NCBI GenBank assembly: GCA_024509875.1
Contig: JAMPIV010000589.1
Location: 1 to 64,000 of the forward strand
Source of the DNA: Oreohelix idahoensis
Taxonomy: Eukaryota; Mollusca; Gastropoda; Stylommatophora; Oreohelicidae
Direction: 5' to 3'
Length of the DNA: 64,000 bases
Below are positions 42,380 through 56,229 of this stretch, piece by piece; position 1 is the first letter of the stretch; each line of letters starts with the position of its first letter. The position numbers and the translations under genes are program-made. The notes under the pieces are model-generated. The model saw only the letters and a program-made list of their open reading frames with translations, was not told where the DNA came from and did not search any database.

Positions 42380-43943
42380 TTCCATGCGACATTCCTTTTA
42401 TAACAGTTAACGAAGTTCATAACTATCTTATTGATCTTAAAGATAATAACTCATCGGGACTTGATGGAATCAGTAATCGAATACTGCGTTATGCTGCACC
42501 AGCTATTACTGATACCCTAACATACATATATAATCAATGTATCGCAAAGTGTTACTTTCCATCTGCCTTTAAAATCGCTAAAGTATACCCTCTTGTTAAA
42601 CCTGGTTCATTAGATAATAACAACCTTGGTAACTATAGGCCCATTTCTCTTATATCATCGCTGTCCAAACCACTGGAAAAACACATACACAAAACAGTAA
42701 CAGAACACCTAGCTAATAATGACCTGCTTGTTGATAGTCAGTCGGGGTTTAGACCAAAACATTCATGTCACACAGCCTTAACAAAAAATGATAGATAACT
42801 GGCATCTAAACATCAATAACGATATTTTATGTGGAGCAATCTTTGTAGACTTTAAAAAAGCATTCGATATGATAGATCACACTATTTTAATCAGAAAATT
42901 AGAAACAATGAAAGTAAATCATAAACTGGTGAAGTTAATTAAATCATTCCTTACAGACAGACAACAAGTGGTGTCTTACAATGATTCTTTGTCCAACCCA
43001 ACTGTTGTCGATATCGGTGTTCCACAGGGCTCTATTCTCGGCCCTCTTCTCTTTGCCGTATACATTAATGATCTTCCTCTGCACATCAAACATTCATCCT
43101 GTGACCTGTTTGCCGATGACTGTACTGTTTACACTAGTGACAAAAGTTGCACTGCACTAGAACTATCTTTACAAACTGATACACATAATATTATTAAGTG
43201 GAGCAACGAGAATCGAATGCAAATAAATATTAGTAAAACGAAATGTGTGTTAATATCAACCAGATAAAAACTACAAAACTCGCAGAAAACAACACTTCAG
43301 CTCTACATTGGAACATCACTAATTGAAAACGTAAATGAACATAAAACTCTAGGTCTAACTGTTGACCAGCACCTAAGTTGGAACTCACATGTAAGTGCAC
43401 TCACAAAGCTAACGGCACAAAAAGTTTACCAATTAGCCAAAATCAAACACTTCCTGGATGAGGGGGCAAGGAAAATGTTCTACACATCTCACATACAAAC
43501 ATACCTAGACTATTGTTCCACAATCTGGGATGGTTGTTCCATATCCAACACAAAAAGGCTTCATTCACTTCAAAAACGTGCAGTGCGCCTAGTTGCTGAT
43601 AAACACCAAACACATTGTATAGATCTATATAACTATCTTAAAATATTACCCCTTAGAAAGCGCTTCCTATTTAACAAAGCTAAATTCGCTCACAAAATCT
43701 TGTCACATAATGCTCCAACGTATCTGTGGCCACTTTTCAAATTCAATGAAAAAACGTAGTCAGCGCTTAAACCAGTTAGATTTACCCAAGCCGAGGCTAG
43801 ATTTGTACAAGAAGAGCTTGGCTTACTCAGCTGCTCATCTTTGGAACAATCTTCCACATGACCTGAAAAACATGCACAGTCCCTACTCATATAATCGTAG
43901 ACTGTTCAAATACATTATGAGTGCGGATTATATGCCGCCCTAA
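42380..43943 (+). pseudogene. Reverse transcriptase of the CR1/jockey-like LINE
   Basis: The first block starts at about 42430 with NSSGLDGISN and NYRPISLISSLSKPLEK, then QSGFRPKHSCHTAL. It shifts frame at an A-run near 42785. The main frame 42788-43267 has IFVDFKKAFDM (motif A), GVPQGSILGPLLFAVYINDLP and LFADDCTVY (catalytic FADD). A TAA stop ends that frame at 43267. The thumb and C-terminal part continue (HKTLGLTVDQHLSW, then YLDYCSTIWDGCS, 43475-43759) with further breaks to 43943. The domain order and blocks fit CR1/jockey-type LINEs. Confidence 0.85.
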
Positions 43944-44762
43944 GGGATTATGTTTCGAATTATTATTATCTAATACACTGTATGGAGGGTCTGATGATCT
44001 AGTTTTTCATTTTAATATACCTTACTTCTTAATTGTAATCAGATACTGTAATGTATGCTTTTATACTACTTATAATGTTGCATCGCCTCTGAACTAATAC
44101 CTTAAGTATGCTGGAGAATGTCTGGATACCTAGCAATAAAAGATGAGTAAGAGGAAGGGATAAATGCAAGTCGGGCCTATATGCATGATTCTCATCTTTC
44201 AGTCAATACCCTTTACCTCCCTAAGGAGCATAGGTCATAAAACTGGATCTCGTGTAGTGGAGGCGTCAACAATTCACTCCCTGTGGCAGTATCTGCTTGG
44301 GACTCAAAGTTGCTCACCTGTGGGAACATTTTCCGCATGCGCTGACAACACATGAAGTCCCAGCTATTTCAGCAGATTTCTAAATTGTCACGAGTTCTTA
44401 TTATATGCCACCATTATCTGATTACGTTTCTAATTATGTCTTATTTACTGTATGAATTGTTTTGATTGTGTTTGTTAGTTTTTTTTTTTTTGTTGTTTTT
44501 TTTTTTGTTTTTTTTTTAAGGTATTAATTTTTGTTAATCTATTTTAATTAATAATTTTCCCCCCTTAAATTTGATTATGTCTGGATGTTACAAATGTATG
44601 TTATTATTTTACCTCGATAATTTTGTACGCTTAAATAATGCTAAAAATACATGTGCTATTGAAAGGATACGGTATGTAAGATGACAGAGAGAAGAAGGGC
44701 AGAATGTAAGACAGGCCTGCGTGCCCAATTCTTAATCCTTTGAAAATATAGTTTGTTCGTTC

Positions 44763-45111
<349 letters not shown>

Positions 45112-45299
45112 ATTTATTTTAAAACATACTTTAATTATGATGATTATTGCAAATGTTTGATGTTATATTACTTTTATAATGATAAATGCCTTAATAATGC
45201 TTAAAGTAAATGTGAGGATGAAAGGATACAGTATACATGATGAGAGAGAGAGGAAGGGCAGAATGTCAGACGGGCCTGCGTGCCCAATTCTTAACCCTT

Positions 45300-45340
45300 T
45301 GAAAATAAAGTTCGTTCGTTCGTTCGTTCGTTCGTTCGTT
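45300..45340. repeat. (TTCG)n tail
   Basis: About nine TTCG units at the 3' end of the LINE, next to the right-arm junction. Confidence 0.85.
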
Positions 45341-45518
45341 CGATCAATCGCTTCGAAAAAATGAGCATCAGAATCAATGCACATTTCCCCAGAGTTCTCC
45401 GCTATTAATTTATTGGCAGCAAACTTTTTCAGTTTTATCTGTAAGTATTTATTTATTTATTGCAATAACGCTCGAGTCTTCAAGGTTATCTCTGTCAAGC
45501 TGAGATCATTAGAAATTG

Positions 45519-45523
45519 GTTGG
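45519..45523. repeat. Target-site duplication of the solo LTR (left)
   Basis: GTTGG, repeated at 47884-47888. The left arm (about 7990) has a single copy, confirming insertion at this site. Confidence 0.9.
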
Positions 45524-47883
45524 TGTAGTGGTTTTGATGGTATTGTATGGTTGTTATGTTACCTATGGTGCTGTATGAGGTCAGCTGTGAAGGCTCCTGA
45601 GATAAAAGTTATGTGAATTACAGAAGGCCCTTCTTACTACCACTTACGACCTCAAACAGATCTCTTTTACTATCATGAATGTAGCTACGTTAAAAGTCTA
45701 GGGTACTGAAATGTAATGTGTTGTAATAAAATATACAAACACACACAGGTAATTAATAAGTCTAATAATATTAATAAAATCTATAACACACTGAACTAAC
45801 TCAGACTGTTTTAGTTTTGAGTTTAACAATTTTTTTCTAAATTTATTAGTTCTGAACCAATGTTTTATTTTGGTCAGAACATATGAAATGTTATGGAGTT
45901 ATAAATGGAATGCATAAATATATGGCATAATAAAATGGAATTTGTGTACATAGGTATTTTATAAGACTGGTTAATATTAATACTGTATATACTGTCTCTG
46001 GGAGAACTATTACTGGATGTGCTGTTTGGGTGGTGTCATCACTCCCACTCTGTGATTATAACAAGCTTTGTCCATTGACTTATAGACTGTAGTTAAATGT
46101 TTTATTTCCCAAGAATTGAGTATATATTGGATAGGGGAAATATTTGTGGTGGTTTTAAATACTGGTGAATCTTCAGCAGGCCACGTATTCACTCATCTTG
46201 TCTGTGAAGATCCGATACTGGATTTCTGTGGCCTACTCCTCTCTGTAGCTGTAATACAAGGCTAGGCTGCACCGACACAAACGTTAGGCGGCACACACAT
46301 CTGCGTGTGTATTCTTGCTTAAGTATGTGGCACTACCTTTAGTGACACAACAGAAACTCACAATTCTGAAACAAAATTTGTGCCATGTGTCAGTACTCTA
46401 TCTACTGCACCACTCTTACACACAGCACAACACATCAACATTACACAGAATGGATCAGATCTTTCTGACCAACATAGCACATCTTACCCAGTTGTTTTCA
46501 TATAGTATCAGTTCTCCAAGACTGCATTGTATCTGAGATATGTTCAATCGTTTCCTCTTTCCTTCAATAAGATAGGTGATATGTTCCCACTGATCTCAAT
46601 AATAGATCCGCCTTCCATAGTCTCAGTTAGGCGTCCATATATTTTTTGTTGGTCTCTAGACCCTGAACTGCGGCTGGGGACCTAGAGCAAGCACTTACTT
46701 GTCGTAATCATTTTCCATGATATGGCAGTATCAATCACTCAAAATATTAAAATATACAAGATAAATGCTTTCATTCTTACCAGAATTCAGAATTTAGAAC
46801 ACAGTTACTACTAGCAAAACTCAGCTGAGCTGCTGGCTATAATATGGCTTCCCACTAAATTATTTATAATATCTTCTGGGGAAACCACCACTGGAAATCA
46901 CTGACTGTGTTACTGGACAGACTTATGTCAAATGGCAAAAATGTGCGTCTCTATCCCGTTACTATGAATACATTTGTCCAATCACGGACTTCCTCTCTAA
47001 CTTTTTCAAATCTTCAAACCAAAAGTCAAATTTCAGTCAGATCTCAGTCAAGTATGTATTATTGTCTGTTGGTCCGTCTGTCTCTACTTGGTTTTTCACA
47101 AAAACACACTTGTTTCTTGGACCAACTACACGCAACACCATACACAAATCTGCCTCCTAAGTTATTATTAGCCACAATTCTCCAACCTTCCCCCTCTCGT
47201 TCATTACAGCTAGATTTTTGCATTTCCTTGTCTCAAGGACACAAAATTGAAACTTTAGTGAAAGTGTGCCCAACAATACTGTCGCTAGTCTGATGTGAAC
47301 AATACGGTCTTTTGTCAATATCTTCCTTGTTATCTATCCGTCTGTATAAATGAAAGTATATTATTTCTCTGCTTAAGATGGGCTATCAAACTAGCTAGGT
47401 TTTATATTCATAACTTTATTATTAAGAAAAACATATTTTTTCTCAAGGTTAGTTTTTGAAATTTGTTGTCGAACCTTCTCCACGGCGTTTGCCACTGAAT
47501 TCAAATAAAACAACCAAGTACCGTAAAACGTCCAAGATATGACTGTTTCAAATAAGAGCTAAGGTCTTTTCTGTCCATTTCCTTACATTGTGTTAACTAG
47601 TGGCGTGATTTTTTATTCTTAAACTACAACTTGCGTCTTTTTGCCCTTTAGGTTCAAACACGTGTTCAGTCATATTTTTCCTTTTTTTTATATCTCCGTT
47701 ATCCTCCCGTCTACAAGGGTAAACCGTTTCGTCTGCATGTTTAACTAGTTAGTTTGAATGGCGGTGGGAAGTGCGGGCATAGGCGAGCATGTCTCCTAGT
47801 ATCTTACGCATTATTTTTATCCCTACAATGTTATCTTTATAATTGGAGATATTTTAACGTTGTATCACTGTAAATTCATCACA
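45524..47883 (-). repeat. Solo LTR of the element A/B family (2.36 kb)
   Basis: Starts TGTAGTGGTTTTGATGG, ends ATTCATCACA, flanked by GTTGG. It shares the start block and GAGGTCAGCTGTGAAGG with the LTRs of A and B, the TGGTCAGAAC block, and the AATAAGATAGGTGATATGTT block. The orientation is the same as A and B. The internal region has been lost, probably by recombination between two LTRs. Two short ORFs inside are not conserved. Confidence 0.88.
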
Positions 47884-47968
47884 GTTGGCTTGTACTTTTC
47901 AGTAAGATCAGAATTTCTGTAATGTTTGTCAGTGCCCACCTGTGTCTCAAAGGTGACACTGTGTACTT
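47884..47968 (-). repeat. Outer end of the right arm
   Basis: Inverted copy of about 7901-7998. Similarity ends near GTGTACTTC. The left counterpart continues into a Penelope-like RT; this side does not. Confidence 0.7.
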
Positions 47969-48779
47969 CTCTTGCCAAGCTCTTGAAGTTATTGGTGGTT
48001 CTTTGCTTTTCATCTTTTAAAATCTTTCACCTCTTCATCAGTCCCTCTCTTTCGAGCTATCCGACATGACTGTCCTTCTTTCCTTTTCCAGCTTTTCCAC
48101 TAGGGTGTAAAAGGAGTTCTTTTGTTTCGCAATTTGACGCAATATGTGGACATGGCTAATACTGTCCTGTGGGCCTGTATAATACTGTAATGTCTGTCTC
48201 GGTTTTCTGTGTATTTCCCTTTGCAACACAGGTTGGTGTTCGCTTTTCTAACTTGCTAATGTGGTGGCAGCACCAGACATCAGTGCCACATCTATGACAC
48301 TTCATTTAGCTCCCGTGATAATTCTGGTTTGTTACTATAGTTAAGATTTTAATTGAAAAAAAAATACTTCCTAATCACGGAGTGCATCCACCTAATAATC
48401 ACCTGCAGACAATCACAGTGAAAGAGGTTCGAAAAAGGACGCTTATATTGTGATAATGACAACGTTTCCAAGCCCATAATCGATTATTACCATTAGTAGC
48501 TGATGATACATTAGAAACAGTAGTTACTGCTCCAGGTGATATCAGACCTCGCTTGCACTTCTATTTAATTAGTTCAAGATGGCACGTGTGCGATAACATT
48601 TCATGCCTTTCAATTTTCTGTTAAAGCAGAATTGTGCAATTTGGCCAAAAAATTTTCCGACCCCATCCTATGGCATAAAATTATGCACTTATACTGAGTT
48701 TTACACGTGTATAATACATTGGATATATCCATTTTTGTGACGATCCTGCCGCTGTGATTGCTGTCAAGATATGCGATGA
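47969..48779. other. Unassigned stretch
   Basis: About 800 bp. An open minus-strand frame of 63 residues (48038-48229) has no recognisable similarity. Nothing else seen. Confidence 0.35.
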
Positions 48780-49560
48780 CTCAAACTTATATTCGAATAA
48801 CCACAGACAAAATCATGGGAACGAAGCTGACTTCAAAGAATAAAGAGCGGAATGTCATAGTGGGCGCAGGCAGAGGCAACTATTAGACAGGTGACCACCG
48901 TTGAAAATAAGGAGATTTCTCACATGAGAATTGAACTACCAGCAAATCATCTACTTTGGTAGATTTGGTAGATTTGGAGTATATCTAAGTTGCAGAACTT
49001 AGGCTAATGGAAAGGGAGGGCTGGAAAATTGTCAGCTGGGGATGTGTACACGAATGGATCTGTAATCTGTGGTGGGTGGGAAAACATGCTTCTCTGCTAG
49101 TGTAAAGGGCAGAATCGTCGCAGAAAATAGTGGGGATTATATGATAACAACCTCCAAGCATGAATTACTCTCAGAAACTTCATTGCAGTGGATGGCTCCG
49201 GCATGGATGCAAAAACCTCCATAGACGCCTCGAATATTCTGGAACTGTCCAAATCATGCAGGGGTATGCAGCAATGAAAGAACTGGCAAACTAGCTTCAA
49301 AGCATTTAAAAGAAGGTATGTTCCAATGGATAAAGGAGAAATACAGGCAATTAATGATCGCTTATTTAGAGAATGTCACAGTAATCGATTAAGGCTAAGA
49401 TTGTTGGAATTTAGCAATAAATGCATCCGGCGTGCATATAACTAGCGCGCAACAGGATCAATTAGCATTCATATCCCTTGACATTTGCTGAGGTAGATTG
49501 AAAACGTGTTGGTTTGCCTCAATGCAATGATCGATTATGACCAACAATAACAGTATGTGT
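48780..49560 (+). pseudogene. Third, degraded copy of the RNase H-type LINE fragment
   Basis: Matches 8340-9250 at many blocks, for example AACCACAGACAAAAT, GGCAACTATTAGACAGGTGACCACC and GCGCAACAGGA. It has large gaps and is more diverged than the two arm copies, so it is an older copy of the same repeat. Confidence 0.55.
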
Positions 49561-50340
49561 AAGTATGGTAAATATATGTGAGAATAAATGTTGCCTTCCT
49601 ATTTTTTAAGCTATTCATCCATACAAATCTAAAAGTATGATAACTTTTATTTAAATTGGTTCTTAAAAATAAACAAGATCGCTTCTAATAGGTCCGGCTT
49701 CAGTGCTGCTCTTAAATTGATTTGATTATTCTGAGGACCGAAAATAAACGTCCCACAGTGACATGTTACTAATTAAATCAGCATCTTGAATGATCCAGCC
49801 GCAGGCGACCTTTGTCTTTACTGACTGTGTGTGGTACACCACTCTGAGTGGAGACTTCCCAGTAACAAAGACTGCTGTGTCCGTCTAAGATTTTGCTCCT
49901 TTCCTCAGACCTACGGGTCCTGAGAGTTCCTCTATAAATGCCTTTGTGCAGATGAGGAAGGACATCCCTCGAAACCTTCGGGTACATGAGGCTCTGTCCA
50001 TTTTGGCTGGAATGACGTCTCGATGGTTCGGAGGTTTTATAGCGAATATGAGTACACATGAGGGCAAGTTCGGGCACAACAGGCTAATCACCTGTTTGCC
50101 AGGTCACTTCGATTACATGTCCTGCCCAGGGGCCTTGTGCACTTGGGTCCCCTCTACACCTCATTTCACGGGGTAGAAGAGGTTCCGATTATGAGATGAG
50201 ATGAGATCTTGAATGATCTCGTGGTAGCTGGGTACTTTTATGTACTCTTCAATTTAGAAGTACGGTGAAATTTCTCAACCTTTTTCAGTGCTTGGTAAAA
50301 CTCAATTTTGCGTGACATGTGACGGACTTTCTCTTCGCAA
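49561..50340. other. Probable LINE tail and unassigned sequence
   Basis: Contains AACAGGCTAATCACCTGTTTG and a nearby CCTGCCCAGGGGCCTTG, similar in type to the LINE tail at 9541. A 76-residue plus-strand frame and its antisense overlap here. I cannot assign either. Confidence 0.35.
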
Positions 50341-50600
50341 TTTTCCAAATTTAAGCGACGACAATGTGAACCAGAAGCTAGGACAGACGGACAAAATTAT
50401 CTGAGGTCTTTGTACTTCTCTATGGTGCGAAATGCTGGATAGCAGAGATTTCGAAATTGTCCTCTTTCCACACAATCTGCCTAAGGAAAATTCTCCGAAT
50501 CTTTTGGCCGAATACCATCACCAGCCAAGAACTGCTTACTCGAAATAACCAAGTGGACATTAGCTGGCAGACGTTGGAGTTGGATTGGCCACGTCTTCAA
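50341..50600 (+). pseudogene. LINE RT C-terminal fragment, first of two
   Basis: The plus strand reads LLYGAKCWIAEIS-KLSSFHTICLRKILRIFW, the usual thumb block (YG-E-W ... F---CLR-IL-I-W) of APE-type LINEs. It is repeated in a more damaged form at 50930-51080. Confidence 0.65.
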
Positions 50601-51290
50601 TTTTCTCTCCACAGAGTAATGTCTAGAAGATCTGCTTTCAATATGGAGTTATTCAAGGAGCACAAAGGACACAGGGTTTGTTGGGATTGTCCTTGTTCAG
50701 TGTATCTGAACATCAATTTAAAGAAAACAGAGGTCATGACTCAATTTTTGCAATCCTGAGCCCATAACAATAAGGAACCAGAAGGTAGATCAGACAGACA
50801 CATTTATACACGGCGGAACAAGCAAAAACATCAACAACGGAATGAATAAAGCGAGTACAGCCTTTGCTATTCTAAGCAACAATTGGAAGACCTCCCAGTA
50901 CAGCACAAACATCAAATTAAGATTATATGCTTCACTATGGTGCGGAATCTTGGAGGAAATGTCGAAATTGTCCTCTTTCCACACAATCTAAGGAAAATTC
51001 TCCGAATCTACTGGCCACCAATCGAGAAATGCTGACTCGGAGCAACCAATAGGACATGCACAGAATGATAAGTGGCAGACGCTGGAGTTAGATTTGTCAT
51101 GTCCTCAGAAGAGACCTTGATGCCATCACAAGAACTTCTATGCTATGGACCCTTGAAGGAAAGCGAAAGAGATGTATGCTAAACACAACATGGCGAAGAG
51201 CTGTGGAGGCCGAGATGCAAAGAATGAACCATAACTGGGGCACTGCACTGGTTGTGCCCATTACAAAAAGGCAAAATCATCAAAAATCCT
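50601..51290 (+). pseudogene. LINE RT C-terminal fragment, second of two
   Basis: Starts with an NLKKTEVMT block, then a GG-SKNINNGMNKAS-like block, YASLWCGILEEMSKLSSFHTI with a stop, and a broken end with TRTSMLW and KRKRCMLNTTWR. The two pieces may be one damaged element and an internal duplication. Confidence 0.6.
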
Positions 51291-51486
51291 AGCACTAATC
51301 ACTGTTTTTAATTCTATATTTTTATGAGGTGCATATGATAGTATTAACAATAGTGAAAATGAAAGTGTGTGCCCACGACTGTCTGCATGGATAATCTAAT
51401 AATCTAAATGAAGGTGACGCAAATAACTTTACAAATTAGTCAAGAAATTATTTGAAAGAAAGAATCTAAGATTCAACCGACAACCA
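51291..51486. other. Short unassigned stretch
   Basis: No feature seen. Confidence 0.4.
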
Positions 51487-51839
51487 ACTTACTTACTTAG
51501 TCGTTCTTCTTCTACAGTGAGGTGGAGAGGTTTGGAAGAGGGCGAAATACTTTCCTATCGGCTGTCTTCCTCCTGGCCTGGTTCCATTCTAGTTCCCGGT
51601 CCTTCAGAGATTGTCTAATGTTGTCCTCCCATCGTCGCCATGGATCCATGGCTCTTAGTTTCCCATACTTGTCGTGTTAGCTGATCTTCTCCCATTCTGC
51701 AGACATGGCCGGACCATCGTAGTTGGGACTGTTCTACTTGGGTCTCCAGGGGTTGGGTTTTTAGGCCTTGACGTATCGTTTGGTTGCGGACCATGCCTCT
51801 TGTTACTTCAACCACCTTTCTCTGATACCTCGTTACCAA
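51487..51839 (-). pseudogene. 3' end of the APE-type LINE, minus strand
   Basis: Same family as 11021-12859: (TAAG)n tail at 51487-51499, then the family's CTCTACC-TCACTGTAGAAGAA-like end. The frame YQRKVVEVTRGMVRNQTIRQGL runs into WSGHVCRMGEDQLTRQVW. It is 5'-truncated just after the TRYQ block. Confidence 0.75.
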
Positions 51840-51975
51840 CTACACTAATTAAACAAAACATTTCGCGAATTAACCATTTTTGCAAAAAGCACAAATTATT
51901 AAAAAAAGGAAAATCATTCACAGTTTTCATAAAGTCTAAGAACCTCTTTCCCTTTGGGAACTCCTTCTACACGTT
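51840..51975. other. Stretch between LINE and LTR
   Basis: 136 bp, AT-rich, flanking element B. No feature. Confidence 0.4.
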
Positions 51976-52345
51976 TGTGGTGGGTTTTGATGTTATGAAT
52001 GTTGGTGTTATATTTATAGTGTAACTGAGTGAGGTCAAGCTGTGAAGGCCCCTGAGTATAACAATTGAAGAGGTGTGTTCTCAGAGAATCTTTCTGCTAC
52101 CACCCTAAGATCTCACTCAGACTTATTTTTGACTAGTATGTCTGATAGCTACGTCTAATGTCTAGGGTAATGAAATTGTGGTGTGATGGTGAACCAATAC
52201 ACAAAACACGCACAAATATTAAAGTCTATGATCAACTCGACTAACACTGTGTTTTAAATTTGGATATTAAAAATTCTTTTTTTACAATTTTATTAGTCCT
52301 GAACCTAATATTCTTTTGGTCAGGACTGTCAAATCAAATGAAATC

Positions 52346-53945
<1,600 letters not shown>

Positions 53946-55819
53946 ACGAATTCCCGCAGGCCAGGTCTGATGTACTTATCTGGCCTGTGATGGTAGAATA
54001 TAGTTGTCTTTCCGGCCAACAGGCACTGCCTCACTTGCTCTGAGGTAATATGATAGACAGCGTGTATCAATATTACTACTCTAGTGGTGGAAAGCTTGTA
54101 CCACTAGAGACACATCCACTCTCATACAGAGTCGTTCACTTCAAAACATCTGGCACTAGCACAGTGCCAGACGAAGAAACCCTGCAACATGAAAAATATG
54201 TTCGGTCTTAACACAATATCTAATCCACCAATTTTACAACCAATAATATATTTAAAACAAAAGACCTGGGTCAGATCTCTCTGACCAACCCCAGCTCATC
54301 CACATAAATGATGTAACAAGTAGCACCAGTTTCACATTCCTTTTCCCTAATGGCTGCCACACCTCTGCCATTATCATTAATCTCTTTTTTCCATACAATA
54401 AGGTGGGTGATATGTTTCCACCTGACCACCTAAGAAAACATGTGTATTCTACATCTCTGGTAATTTGTTATACGATAAACCAACCACTAGGCCCTGCAGA
54501 AGTCAGCTAGGGACCTGTGTACTTACTGTCGTATGGCAGTATCTCTCACTCACATTTTTAAATTAAATATTTAATAATTTCTGTCTTATCACAAATTCAA
54601 GAAAAAAACCACAGGTACGTTGATTTAGCACAACTTCAGACGTGCCGCTGGCTGGACTATGACGCCCTCTTATAATTTACTTTAATATATATATATAATA
54701 ATAATGAGGCACGTCACACTTCACAGACTCTCAATCGTCCTGATTCAGGGACAGAATTAATTCAAATGGCGTCGAGCCGTCAAATTTTCTAGTAATATTA
54801 AATGTGTTGGCCAATGAGATCGGACGATTCCCAATTCTGACTTCAATTTGAAAATAAAAAGCCAAAAGCACAGCCCAATTTCGGGGTACCTCTGTCGGTC
54901 GGTCCGTCCGATCTTGGCATTAGTTAAAAATAGACTTGCTTTTTGGCCTAACAAATTTGCCTCTCACTTACTCCTAGATTTTCCCCCTTGGCTTTGCTCT
55001 GCAAAAATATATTTAGTTTTGGGCCATCCCGTAATATCCTTCCTATACTCCTATCGCGAAGCACTCCAATTACAATTTCCTCCCTCTTTTCAAAACGCGT
55101 TCAAAAAAATGTACTAGATAGCGAATGCAAACATGAGGGTCTGTTCGTCAATGCGTCTGTGACTATCTAGTATTTTGACCATATCTTTATTATTATCTGG
55201 AAGAATTGTTATTTTAAAACATATTATTACTCAGGAGAAGATAGTCTATCTAACTAACCAAGTTTTATGGTCATATCCCTTTTAATAAAAAAGTCCATAT
55301 ATTTTCCAGAATATTCGGAAATTTCTACTTTTCAATAAATACTCCATCTTTCCCCCTCTGTTCAAACTGAAACCACTAGTCTGTTACGTCATAAACTGTA
55401 CTATTTGGCAGGCCATGCGCGGTCTGTGTGTTTATACATTTCCTACGATGTGATTATATTAAGCGGCATGCATGGGGCATTTCCGCCTTTTTATTCAAAC
55501 CTGCCTACAATACTACGCGCGTTTGCTTACAAATTTGTGTTGTTTCAAACTAACACGTGTTAAAAGTATCACTTGTCTGTCGCTCCTCTCTCCCTCCCTC
55601 CAGAAGAAAATCGGATTGATCTAGTCTCAATGCTCTAAATAGTTTCAAGGCCGTTAGGGAAAGATAGTATTATTTATTCTTCGTTACTGTCGGATAAAAT
55701 CCATACGCCTGCTGGCGTGGGCGAAAACGAAACCTCACAACTCCACTAAATTGTATTTATACATTATTTTGACTATACAAATACTACAAATGGGATCGGT
55801 GTATCAGTGTATATCATCA

Positions 55820-55879
55820 GACATCTCCCCACTTAAGAACATGCACTGATGCAAGTTCATAATCAGTGATGCACACAGA
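55820..55879 (-). promoter_or_regulatory. Polypurine tract of element B and RNase H downstream end
   Basis: The minus strand reads AAGTGGGGAGATGTC directly before the LTR. This is the expected polypurine tract, with a short non-coding stretch between it and the RNase H stop. Confidence 0.55.
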
Positions 55880-56229
55880 TCACATGTGCTCAATAGGTCT
55901 GTGAATACTCCGATTTTCATCAACAGGATGCCTACTCAAGAAATCTGCACCCACATTCTGTGACCCGGGAATGTATTCAATAGTGAATGAATAAGGCTGT
56001 ATGAGCAACGACCACCTTAATAAACGAGCATTTTCATGCTTGGCCTGTGATAAGAATACGAGGGGTTGATGATCCGTTTGGACCACGAATGTCCTACCAT
56101 AGAGATAGATCTGGAACTTTTTTATAGCCCAGATTATAGAGCTAGACATTCTTTTTCGCTGGTTGAGTAGTTTTGTTCCGGTTTGTTCAACTTGCGGCTA
56201 ACATAAGCGGCTGGGTTTAGTTCCCCATT
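55880..56229 (-). pseudogene. RNase H of element B
   Basis: Frame 55880-56149 gives WAIKKFQIYLYG, VQTDHQPLVFL (Asp), YIPGSQNVGADFLSR (last Asp). The preceding NPAAYVSRKLNKPEQNYSTSEKECL block is in another frame at about 56150-56220. Two frame changes therefore separate it from RT. Confidence 0.85.
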
